Below are positions 1 through 6,172 of a stretch of DNA of 9,435 nucleotides, one piece after another. Where the stretch lies: the NCBI GenBank assembly GCA_964575225.1, contig CAZNQW010000154.1, positions 1 to 9,435 of the forward strand, given 5' to 3'. The notes beneath the pieces are model-generated. The model made no database searches, was not told the origin of the DNA, and worked only from the letters and a program-made list of their open reading frames with translations. Every line of letters begins with the position of its first letter. The stretch's first letter is position 1. This stretch comes from CAZNQW01 sp964575225. GTDB lineage: Bacteria > Chloroflexota > Anaerolineae > JAAYZQ01. The position numbers and the translations under genes are program-made.

Positions 1-23
1 CCTACACGACGCTCTTCCGATCT
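1..23 (+). other. Illumina TruSeq adapter remnant (artefact)
   Basis: These 23 bases match the 3' end of the Illumina TruSeq universal adapter / read 1 primer, ending in the diagnostic GCTCTTCCGATCT. This is library-construction sequence and not biology. It means the window begins at an untrimmed read or contig end, so the sequence immediately after it is supported by reads at a contig edge and should be treated with care. Confidence 0.95.
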
Positions 24-69
24 TCCACTTTTGAACTTTACAGGTGTCCACTTTTCAGCTTTAGCTAAC
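24..69. repeat. Imperfect 23-bp tandem repeat in an AT-rich contig end
   Basis: TCCACTTTT occurs at 24-32 and 47-55, each followed by a similar block, giving two adjacent 23-bp units (24-46 and 47-69) that agree at about two thirds of positions. Short repeated units containing tgtCCACTTTT are reminiscent of the multiple terminal repeats of IS21-family elements. No transposase gene is in the window and no target-site duplication can be seen, so the IS reading is only a suggestion. Bases 24 to about 140 are clearly richer in A+T than the rest of the window, consistent with an element end or a chimeric junction. I see no gene in 1-220. Confidence 0.4.
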
Positions 70-149
70 AGCATTATGTTCTCTCTTGTTCTCACCTTAT
101 TTCTTTCATTTTCATCATATGATTGGCGTGTTTTTGAGGCGGCAAAAGA

Positions 150-188
150 AACCGCTCGCTCTCAGTCTGTCTTTGAGAGCGAGCGGTT
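150..188 (-). terminator. Rho-independent terminator of the respiratory operon
   Basis: Bases 150-164 and 174-188 form a perfect 15-bp inverted repeat (AACCGCTCGCTCTCA against its exact complement) with a 9-nt loop. Read on the minus strand, the stem starts 32 nt after the TAA of the cytochrome gene at 221, is preceded by an A-rich run and is followed by TCTTTTG, the U-tract. The plus strand also has a T-rich run after the stem (TTGTTTGTTTTT), so it may work in both directions. It marks the 3' end of the minus-strand operon. Confidence 0.9.
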
Positions 189-220
189 GTTTGTTTTTGG
201 TCCGAGCTGCGTGTACGGCC

Positions 221-1675
221 TTATTCTTCTACCAGTTCGGGTACTTCTTGGACGATGACCGGCTGATTGGCCTCGAGTTCGTCCGGGAGCACATCGTCGG
301 CCATCAAAAAGACCTCGGGATTGCCATGGCAGGCGTTGCAGCTTTCGTTCTGGGGCGTGATGCGCTGGGTATTGTGGGGTGTGGCGTACTTCCAGGTGGG
401 CAGCGCGTCAAAGTTGGGCAACAGGTCCTGGCCATAATAGGCAAAGGTGTCGCGGTCGATAGGGATGTGCCGAACCGGAACGTACTTCCAGGGCCGGTCC
501 TGGCTTTGGATGGGGTTGAAGCCGATTTTGAACGCCATCTCGGCCGGTGGCAGGGTGCGATAGGGCGTGACGCCCTGATCCAGAGCCACGTGGCAACTGT
601 AGCAGTTCTTGTAGGTGGTCGAGTGGCACGCCTCGCAACTCAACGCTTGGAGATGCTCTTCGTCGTGCTGTTCGATCCCATCGCCGGGCATCACGCCGTC
701 GTGACAGCCTTCGGCTGTACAGGAGGGGGTGGGTGGGCCGTCGTAGCGGTGGTTGAACTCGCCCATGGCGCCGTGCATTTCGGCCGCCGAGTGGCAGTCG
801 AAACAGGGCATGCCTCCCTTTACCCAGTGGACGTCGGCGGGCACGCCTTCGTTCATCCCCTTGTATTCGTCGTTGACGCGGCTACCATGACAGCCGGTGC
901 AGGTCAGGTTCATGGGCGGGATTTTCTTGAACTCGTGGCCTGCCGAGAGGCCGCCGCCCAGGTTGGTCGGCCTGCTCACGTGGCACTGGCCGCAGCTCGA
1001 GTGGCACTCGAGGCAGTGGTTTTCCATCGCCACCTCGATTTGTGCCATCTTGTCGGGTGTGCTGCGGGCTTCGAGAACGGTATAATAGCCGGCCTGGGTG
1101 GTGTGCAGGCTCACCGGGTTCGCTGCCACCGGGTCGGGGTGGCAGTCGACGCACGCCTGATCCGCTTCAGGATCGCGGACAATGCCCTCGTGGGCTGCGC
1201 CCATGTCGTCCGTACCGCCCACGCCGCCGTGACAGGTGATGCACCCATACCGACCGTGGATCGATTCGAGCATTGGTTCGTTGCTGACAAAGACCTTTTC
1301 CCATGCCTCCACCGGAGGCACAGCACCGCCTCAGCCCTCCCCCTCAGAAAGGGACTCGGCCTGCTCTTCTTCTTCGGCCAGCTCCCTCAGGCTTTCTTCG
1401 TCGGTGTGGCAGTCGACACAGGTCTGGTCGTCCATCGGCTCGACTGCCTCGCCGGCGGGGGCCTCCATGGGAAAGGATATGGAAGCAGGCGTCGGCCCCG
1501 GGGGTTCAGCCGGGATGGCTGTGGGCGGCGGGGCATACACCGTGGCAGTGGGCGGCACAGCGGCAATGGCCACCGGCTCGGCGCAGCCGGCCAGAGACAG
1601 GGTGGCGCACAGCAGCAGGCCTGCCATCAACAACACGGTTATCCCAGTGGGGGGAAGCATCTTGAGTTTGTTCAT
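221..1675 (-). CDS. Selenocysteine-containing 11-haem cytochrome c lipoprotein (in-frame UGA read as Sec115)
   Basis: Read as one 484-residue protein. The start ATG at 1675 has GGAGA 8 nt upstream; the stop is TAA at 223-221. Residues 1-31 are a lipoprotein signal with lipobox L-A-G-C (Cys31), followed by a Pro/Ala/Thr linker and the first haem site CVDCH (86-90). After an acidic stretch, codon 115 is TGA (1333-1331). The same frame then continues with nine more CXXCH sites (145, 175, 221, 228, 259, 291, 347, 358, 446) and one CX4CH (319-325), giving 11 putative c-haems. The part after the TGA has no signal peptide, although haem attachment requires export, so it needs the upstream part. A SECIS-like hairpin follows the UGA. 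The C-terminal 120 residues hold only one haem site and may be a partner or substrate domain. It is the last gene of the operon, after the rhodanese. Alternatives are a nonsense mutation, a sequencing error, or two separate genes. No substrate can be assigned from sequence. Confidence 0.8.
1301..1323 (-). promoter_or_regulatory. Candidate bacterial SECIS element
   Basis: On the minus-strand mRNA, CUGUGCCUCC (1323-1314) pairs with GGAGGCAUGG (1310-1301): ten base pairs, two of them G-U wobbles. They close a GGU triloop (1313-1311) that begins 18 nt after the UGA at 1333-1331. The published bacterial SECIS pattern asks for a stem-loop just downstream of UGA, a small apical loop with a G in its first two positions, and a UGA-to-loop distance of about 16-37 nt. 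All three are met, and the GGU loop recalls the GGUC in the E. coli fdhF SECIS loop. I did not identify the bulged U of the E. coli element. A chance hairpin in GC-rich DNA is the alternative. Confidence 0.7.
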
Positions 1676-1831
1676 AAGCCTATCTCCAAGCGTTTCTCGC
1701 GGCCCGACTCGGACGAATCATAGGTAAACGTGCTTGGAACTCACACCGTCGCAAGCTGCGAACCGACAACCACCGTGAGCCGATGGGGCCGCTGCAAAGG
1801 CCGAGTGCCGTCAAAAGCGCCACGTCTGCTC

Positions 1832-1881
1832 GGAACTGGCGGGTGGGACGCTCGGTCGTTGCCATCCCGCCCGCCAGTTCC
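1832..1881 (-). other. Strong intercistronic hairpin after the rhodanese gene
   Basis: Bases 1832-1848 and 1865-1881 form a 17-bp inverted repeat with a single G-T wobble and a 16-nt loop. It begins 11 nt after the rhodanese stop codon on the minus strand. It lacks an immediate U-tract: the next bases are GAGCAGACG, and a CTTTTGA occurs only about 12 nt further on. A full intrinsic terminator is therefore doubtful. More likely roles are partial termination or protection of the upstream mRNA 3' end, lowering expression of the selenocytochrome gene relative to the rhodanese. The 217-bp gap (1676-1892) holds no other gene that I can see. Confidence 0.6.
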
Positions 1882-1892
1882 CTATCGGTCGA

Positions 1893-3047
1893 TTAGGCGG
1901 CCTTGCGCCGGCGCAGATACAAGCCGGCGGCGGCCGTCGTTCCACCCAAGCCCATCAGGAGGCTGCCCAACGGCAGGGCGGCGCCACCAGACACAGGCAA
2001 GGCAGCCGGGGTCTCTTCGGCAGCAGGGGCGGCTGTGGCCGCAGGTTCGGCGGTCGCTTCGGTTGTGGCCTCAGGTGTGGCCGTGGCTTCGGCGGCTTCG
2101 CCGGCGGCTGCGCCCTCAAAGGGATAGTTGAAGGACCGTGTGGCCGGGTCAAAGTACGAAACGCGCACGTCCTTGTCCATGGTCCAAGCCTGCATCCCGT
2201 ACAACAGGTTGGAGGCGTCGTAGCCCAGCAGACGGAGGGCAGAGGTCACCTGGCTGCCGGTCTGTCCCGAGTAGCAGTAGATCACGATCGGCTGATCGGG
2301 GGGCAACTTGGCCAGGTTGGCAGCGATGAACATCTCTTTGGGATCCATGTTTACCGCGCCGGGAATGTGGCCCAAGGCATAGTGGTCGGCCGAACGGATG
2401 CTCACGACCATGGGATCGTTGCTGGTATCCCCGTCGTTCAGGTTGTCGAACAGCGCTGCTGCATCGATATTCTTGGTGCCGCCGCTGAAATAGGCATCGG
2501 CTGCGGCCTGGAGGGTGTCGGCCAGGGGATCGGGCAGATCGTAGGTCTCGGTGGCCTCGTTGGCCGTGGTTTCGAAGGCGTAATCATGGCCGGCCTTGGT
2601 CTCGTCGAACCATCGGCTGCCCGCGTCGGCGTTCAGGGTCCACGAGCCAAAGCCAAATTGCAGGTTGTAGGCTTCGTAGCCCATCATGCGCAACACAGAG
2701 ACGATCTGGCTGGCCGTCTGGCCGGTGTAGCAATAGACGACAATGTCTTGATCGTCTGGGAGAGTGGCCAGGTTGGCCGCCTGGAAAAAGGTCTTGGCGT
2801 CGGCCCACACACTGCCGGGGATGTAGCCCTTGTCGTGGTCCTCTTTGGCACGAACGTCGACGATGTAGGGATCGTTGCTGGTGTCGCCATCGTTCAGGTT
2901 TTCATAAAGCGCATCCGCGTTGATGGCCTTGAACCCGCCGCTGAAATAGGCATAGGCCTCGGCCTGGATGTCGTCGGCGGCAAAGGCCACCGAGCCCAGG
3001 AGCAGGCTCAACACCAAAACCAGATTCAATACTGCAAACTTTTTCAT
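1893..3047 (-). CDS. Exported tandem-rhodanese protein with sortase-like C-terminal anchor
   Basis: 384 residues from ATG 3047, chosen because AAAGGA lies 7 nt upstream and a signal peptide begins there (M-K-K, hydrophobic core, AFA cleavage site after residue 23). There are two rhodanese domains, about 35-140 and 187-292, both with intact active-site loops: Cys106 in CYTGQTA and Cys258 in CYSGQTG. Each cysteine is expected to carry a persulfide. Each domain starts with a near-identical NLNDGDTSNDP segment. The tail is a Glu/Ala/Thr/Pro-rich linker (about 312-348), LPVSGG (350-355), a hydrophobic segment and RRRK. This is the three-part arrangement of an LPxTG-type cell-wall sorting signal, with Ser in the Thr position. 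The protein is thus probably surface-anchored in a single-membrane cell. It lies 133 bp after the 13-haem cytochrome gene. Transfer or relay of sulfane sulfur (or selenium/tellurium oxyanion binding) is an inference from the fold. Confidence 0.9.
   Translation of the reverse strand: MKKFAVLNLVLVLSLLLGSVAFAADDIQAEAYAYFSGGFKAINADALYENLNDGDTSNDPYIVDVRAKEDHDKGYIPGSVWADAKTFFQAANLATLPDDQDIVVYCYTGQTASQIVSVLRMMGYEAYNLQFGFGSWTLNADAGSRWFDETKAGHDYAFETTANEATETYDLPDPLADTLQAAADAYFSGGTKNIDAAALFDNLNDGDTSNDPMVVSIRSADHYALGHIPGAVNMDPKEMFIAANLAKLPPDQPIVIYCYSGQTGSQVTSALRLLGYDASNLLYGMQAWTMDKDVRVSYFDPATRSFNYPFEGAAAGEAAEATATPEATTEATAEPAATAAPAAEETPAALPVSGGAALPLGSLLMGLGGTTAAAGLYLRRRKAA
2412..2953 (-). repeat. Internal duplication encoding the two rhodanese domains
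   Basis: Identical DNA words recur at a fixed offset of 456 bp (152 codons). GGGATCGTTGCTGGT is at 2412-2426 and 2868-2882, and a 19-mer ending in GAAATAGGCAT is at 2479-2497 and 2935-2953. The same offset separates the catalytic cysteines (106 and 258). Conservation at DNA level is concentrated at the domain starts, suggesting a fairly recent tandem duplication or ongoing gene conversion. Confidence 0.8.
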
Positions 3048-3140
3048 CTTTCCATCCTTTCCTATGGATATGTAAAATGATTCACTCGTACTTTGACACA
3101 AATTCTAGTCTGGAGTGGTCCTTCACCCCCCTTCCCTCTC

Positions 3141-3167
3141 AAGCCAAACGGACCGAGGGGTTGGCCT
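3141..3167 (-). other. Weak hairpin between 13-haem cytochrome and rhodanese genes
   Basis: Bases 3141-3147 and 3161-3167 can pair over 7 bp (one G-U wobble on the minus-strand RNA) with a 13-nt loop, 14 nt after the cytochrome stop codon. A purine-rich run and not a U-tract follows, so this is not a convincing terminator. It may be a processing or pausing site in the 133-bp gap. The rest of the gap is AT-rich near the rhodanese start, but I could not identify a convincing promoter in it. Confidence 0.3.
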
Positions 3168-3180
3168 CCCCGAATTCCGC

Positions 3181-4335
3181 TTATCCTTCTGGTTGCACAC
3201 CCTCTTCCCACAACTGATCGGCCTGGTGGCATTCCACACACGCTTTGGCATATGCGTCGGCGTTGTGGCTGCGGGGGGCGATGTGACAATGCTCACAGTC
3301 CGAGGGCAGCTCTTCGTAGCCCTCAAAGTGGCAGCCCACGCAAGTCACTTTCAGGTGCGCGCCCTTGTATTGGTCCCAATAGTCCGTGTGCCCGGGCCAG
3401 GTTTCGGCCACCAGGTCCCACGTGGCCCCGGCATCGTGACATTCGGCGCAGTCTTCGCCCTGGCCCCATTCGGTGTGGCCCGAGGTGTGGCATTCGGCGC
3501 AGATGTCGTTCAACCCCTTAAAGTTGGGATACTGGTGGCAGTCAAAGCAGTCCAATTCGGCATGTTTGCCCTCCAGAGGGGTGGGATGAAACCCAATCGC
3601 AACCTCGGTCCAGACCTCCAACGAGGTGTGGCAGTCGTTGCAGGTGAGGGAGGTCGCCACGTCGTGGGGTCCAATGTGGCAGGCATCGCAGTCGGTCAGT
3701 TGAACCGCCAGTTGCCGCTCCTCGTGGCAGTCCACGCACACCGACATGGAACAGATCACCTCTCCCGACACCAGGTCAAAGCCATGGCCCACGCCGCCGT
3801 GGCAATCGCTGCAGAACAGCTCGCCGACCTCGCCGTGGACGATCCAATCTTCCACGATCTGGTGGGGGACGCGGAGGCGATCTCCCGGGATTTCCACAGG
3901 CAAGTCGCGGTGGCAGATCAGGCACTGGGCCGGTTGATCCTTGCTGATATCAGCCATGAGACCCTCATGGCCGATATCCTTGTCGTCTGACATACCATCG
4001 CCCCCGTGGCAGGCCACGCAGCCCAAGGTGCCGTGGGCCGTCATGACCGATTCGGGCTCGATGAGGTAGTTTTGGGCTATGGTCGGATCGTCGGCGCTGG
4101 CCTGCAGGGCCGGCAGCGAAACGTGGCAATCGTGGCAGCCGTCCGATAGGGTGCGGCTGTAGTTGATGGCGGGTAATGTGGGCGTAGGTACGATCTCCCC
4201 TGGGCTCAGGGCATAGCCTGCCGGTTCCAGGACCAGCCCCAATCCAATGGCGAGTCCGGCGAGAAGAATCCCGATGGGAATGATGGTCCAGCGTGGCCAT
4301 TGTCGTAATCTGCGCAAGCTGAGCTTGTTACTCAT
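3181..4335 (-). CDS. Membrane-anchored 13-haem cytochrome c
   Basis: 384 residues from ATG 4335; the frame is open further upstream, but this ATG has a purine-rich ribosome site (AGAGGAAGG) directly before it and begins a sensible N-terminus. Residues 1-16 are basic and 17-37 are a single hydrophobic helix with no clear cleavage motif, so it is probably an uncleaved membrane anchor with the rest outside. Thirteen CXXCH sites start at Cys67, 106, 138, 175, 200, 216, 232, 263, 279, 296, 332, 347 and 366, each expected to bind one covalent haem. Many further histidines are available as second ligands. Unpaired Cys195 is extra. It lies 56 bp after the NrfD gene and is the natural electron exchange partner of the NrfD/FeS pair, in the same role as HmcA-like cytochromes in Hmc-type complexes (family knowledge). 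No CX15-17CH catalytic haem motif of the MccA or octahaem reductase type is visible, so an electron wire is likelier than an enzyme. Confidence 0.92.
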   Translation of the reverse strand: MSNKLSLRRLRQWPRWTIIPIGILLAGLAIGLGLVLEPAGYALSPGEIVPTPTLPAINYSRTLSDGCHDCHVSLPALQASADDPTIAQNYLIEPESVMTAHGTLGCVACHGGDGMSDDKDIGHEGLMADISKDQPAQCLICHRDLPVEIPGDRLRVPHQIVEDWIVHGEVGELFCSDCHGGVGHGFDLVSGEVICSMSVCVDCHEERQLAVQLTDCDACHIGPHDVATSLTCNDCHTSLEVWTEVAIGFHPTPLEGKHAELDCFDCHQYPNFKGLNDICAECHTSGHTEWGQGEDCAECHDAGATWDLVAETWPGHTDYWDQYKGAHLKVTCVGCHFEGYEELPSDCEHCHIAPRSHNADAYAKACVECHQADQLWEEGVQPEG

Positions 4336-4391
4336 CCTTCCTCTTTCTCCTTTGGCGGTTCGCAGACAGGTGCAAAGGTGCCCTGGAAGTC

Positions 4392-5327
4392 CTAGACGGT
4401 GACCGGGATGGCCGCCGCGACGATCAAATAGCGGATGAACAAACCGGCAATGACGATCCCGATGCCCGACAGGATGCCCGAGATGTAGCCATGGGCATGG
4501 CGCGCAAAGGCATAGGCGTGCACCAGAAGGGGGTAGAGCAGGCCAAAGCCGACGACGAGCACCCAAAATACCACACTGCTCTTGCCCACCAGGATCAAGC
4601 GGGCCGATTCGGCGGCTTCGCCACCCTGGTTAAGGGCCAGCGCCAACAGCAGGGCCAGCAGGGCGGCCTCCAAGCCGATAAAGATCATGTGCGCCAGGGG
4701 CATGAACCGAAAGTGTCGATGGACCTCGGGGATCGCCAGGGTGGCGGAAAGGTCGAAAGAAAGGCCCATACCGGTCGAGATGGCCGAAATCAGGAAAAAG
4801 ATGGGGAGAATAGGCGTATTCCACAGGGGTACGGCTTGCACCACACTCAGGAGGACGCCGGTATAAACGGCCGTGCCGACGGCCAAAAAGCTGCCCACGA
4901 TGCACACCACCTGCTTGATGCGACGGTAGGGCAACGTCTCGGGCAGGAATCGCAACCATTTGCGCAGCCAACTCAGAACCCCGGGGTGGACGTGCATCAC
5001 CTCCAGCAGGCCATAGAGGAAGCAAATCGGCAGGAAGAAGGTGAGGATCCAGATGCCCCAGGTCATGACCGAGGACATATGAAGAAACATATAGGGGATG
5101 CGCCACGGTTCCTGCAGTCCGGCCCCCAGATCAAAGATCAACAACACGGTGCCGATCAGGATCAGGGGACCACTCACCCCGGCCCCGACCATGGATGTGG
5201 GACAGTACTTTTGTTTGTATCGCGCCCCACTCAGCTCCATGAAGGCGGCGATGAGAAAGGATCCGGCGCCCATGCCCCCCAGGAAGAGATAGATCGCCAC
5301 AAGCCATCCCCAATGATGTTCTGCCAT
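4392..5327 (-). CDS. nrfD: NrfD/PsrC-family quinone-reactive membrane subunit
   Basis: 311 residues from ATG 5327, fixed by a perfect GGAGGT 5 nt upstream. About eight transmembrane helices can be drawn, near 8-30, 48-68, 86-108, 138-162, 172-196, 209-232, 250-270 and 284-304. The central segment YTGVLLSVVQAVPLWNTP followed by FFLISAISTG is characteristic of the NrfD/PsrC/polysulfide reductase membrane family, which exchanges electrons with quinone and docks on a 4Fe-4S subunit. The length fits the family. It lies 69 bp downstream of that FeS subunit gene, the usual pairing. There is no molybdopterin subunit, which argues against a Psr, Phs, Ttr or Dms enzyme and for an Hmc-, Qrc- or Nrf-like quinone/cytochrome oxidoreductase. 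The symbol reflects the family only; direction of electron flow is not visible. Confidence 0.93.
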   Translation of the reverse strand: MAEHHWGWLVAIYLFLGGMGAGSFLIAAFMELSGARYKQKYCPTSMVGAGVSGPLILIGTVLLIFDLGAGLQEPWRIPYMFLHMSSVMTWGIWILTFFLPICFLYGLLEVMHVHPGVLSWLRKWLRFLPETLPYRRIKQVVCIVGSFLAVGTAVYTGVLLSVVQAVPLWNTPILPIFFLISAISTGMGLSFDLSATLAIPEVHRHFRFMPLAHMIFIGLEAALLALLLALALNQGGEAAESARLILVGKSSVVFWVLVVGFGLLYPLLVHAYAFARHAHGYISGILSGIGIVIAGLFIRYLIVAAAIPVTV

Positions 5328-5355
5328 TGTCGACCTCCGTATCAGTCCCTTGGCT

Positions 5356-5384
5356 CCCTTTGGGGCGGTTCCACCCAAAAGGGG
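5356..5384 (-). other. Intercistronic hairpin between FeS and NrfD genes
   Basis: CCCTTTGGGG (5356-5365) and CCCAAAAGGGG (5374-5384) pair over about 9-10 bp with one bulged base, within the 69-bp gap between the ferredoxin stop and the NrfD ribosome site. No U-tract follows on the minus strand, so it is unlikely to terminate. A role in mRNA processing or in tuning subunit ratio is possible. Confidence 0.4.
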
Positions 5385-5396
5385 CACTCTCAGCGT

Positions 5397-6095
5397 TTAA
5401 CTTCCTGGGAAGATATAGTACAGAATGCCCGGCTTGGTTCCAAATTCGGGGTGTAGCGGTTGGGCGCGGCCCGAAGCCAGGATCTCGGCGATCTGAGGGT
5501 CGTCCCGCCGGCCAAAAATGCGTGCGCCCAGAACACAGGCCTGGACGCAGGCCGGCAAGCCTCCGCCGAGCACCCAATCCAGGCAGAGCCAGCACTTGTC
5601 CACCAGGCCTGTTTGGTGGTCAAAAGCGCGGGCATCGTAGGGGCAGGCCACGGCGCAATACTTGCAGCCGACGCACGTTTTTTCGTTGATGAGCACGACC
5701 CCGCTTTTATGGTGGTAGGTGGCGGCGGTGGGGCACACGTGTTCGCAGGGGGCGTCCTGGCAGTGCTGGCATTGGACCGGCAAAAACCAACGGTTCTCCT
5801 CGTCCCCTTTGGGCAAGATCCGGATATAGCTCTTGCCCTCGGGCAGGTTGTTGCGTTGGTGGCAGGCCAATTCGCAGGCGCGACAGCCCACGCACTTGTT
5901 GAGATCGATGATCATTGCATACTCGGCCTGAGCCTGAGCCAAGGCCTCGTGGAGGGGGATCCAACCCCCACCTACGGCGACGAGCAAGCCGCCGGTCAGG
6001 CTGGCTTTGATAAAGCCGCGCCGCGAGAGGCCTTCCTGCGGGTCATGAGGTGGGTATAGCGGGCCAGGATCTTGGATCGTGTCGTCAACCGTCAT
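5397..6095 (-). CDS. Tat-exported 4x[4Fe-4S] ferredoxin subunit (DmsB/NrfC/HmcB type)
   Basis: 232 residues from ATG 6095, with AAGGAG 7 nt upstream. A twin-arginine signal S-R-R-G-F-I-K (24-30) precedes a hydrophobic stretch and a likely cleavage near ALAQA (51-55), so the folded protein is sent outside the membrane. Sixteen cysteines fall in four groups: 68/71/74/78, 109/112/117/121, 141/144/147/151 and 168/171/183/187. This is the classic four-cluster layout of DmsB/PsrB/NrfC/HmcB electron-transfer subunits, and all ligands are present. It is the first gene of the operon and pairs with the NrfD protein to form the quinone-to-cytochrome module. The Tat signal on the FeS subunit itself is expected here, because there is no molybdoenzyme partner to carry it across. 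Confidence 0.95.
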   Translation of the reverse strand: MTVDDTIQDPGPLYPPHDPQEGLSRRGFIKASLTGGLLVAVGGGWIPLHEALAQAQAEYAMIIDLNKCVGCRACELACHQRNNLPEGKSYIRILPKGDEENRWFLPVQCQHCQDAPCEHVCPTAATYHHKSGVVLINEKTCVGCKYCAVACPYDARAFDHQTGLVDKCWLCLDWVLGGGLPACVQACVLGARIFGRRDDPQIAEILASGRAQPLHPEFGTKPGILYYIFPGS

Positions 6096-6129
6096 TGCCA
6101 GACTCCTTTTTCGGCTATGCCATAATCCA

Positions 6130-6150
6130 AATACTCAGTCCTGAATACTC
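6130..6150. promoter_or_regulatory. Candidate operator in the operon leader
   Basis: AATACTC occurs at 6130-6136 and 6144-6150, and the centre TCAGTCCTGA (6134-6143) is an inverted repeat with a 2-nt spacer, nearly extending to TACTCAG/CTGAATA. It lies about 16-36 nt downstream of the predicted start of the minus-strand transcript, where a bound repressor would block elongation. The neighbouring PadR-type gene is the obvious candidate binder, but the sequence does not match the ATGT-N8-ACAT style described for some PadR proteins. Confidence 0.4.
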
Positions 6151-6172
6151 TGACAGTCACGCAACAGCGCTG

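Noticed and set aside
221..1675. Two separate genes: a 114-aa monohaem lipoprotein and a 366-aa cytochrome starting at GTG 1321
   Set aside because: They share one frame with only a TGA between. The second lacks any export signal although it carries ten haem sites, and a SECIS-like hairpin follows the TGA. GAGG 7 nt before the GTG is a possible restart site, so this remains the fallback.
1717..1722. TATGAT on the minus strand as -10 of a private promoter for the selenocytochrome
   Set aside because: No acceptable -35 element lies 16-18 bp upstream, so I did not call it.
86..1723. 545-aa plus-strand open frame opposite the selenocytochrome
   Set aside because: It is antisense to a clearly coding frame full of CXXCH motifs, has no domain signature and arises from high GC codon bias.
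3181..4335. Enzymatic octahaem-type reductase (MccA, Otr or Hao like) for the 13-haem cytochrome
   Set aside because: All sites are ordinary CXXCH; no CX15-17CH, CXXCK or other catalytic haem motif is visible.
4491..5456. 321-aa plus-strand open frame opposite NrfD
   Set aside because: Low-complexity, Gln/His/Gly-rich antisense shadow of the membrane protein gene, without a ribosome site or family match.
4392..6095. Polysulfide, thiosulfate, tetrathionate or DMSO reductase operon
   Set aside because: FeS and NrfD subunits match such enzymes, but no molybdopterin catalytic subunit is in the operon, which is bounded by its own promoter and terminator.
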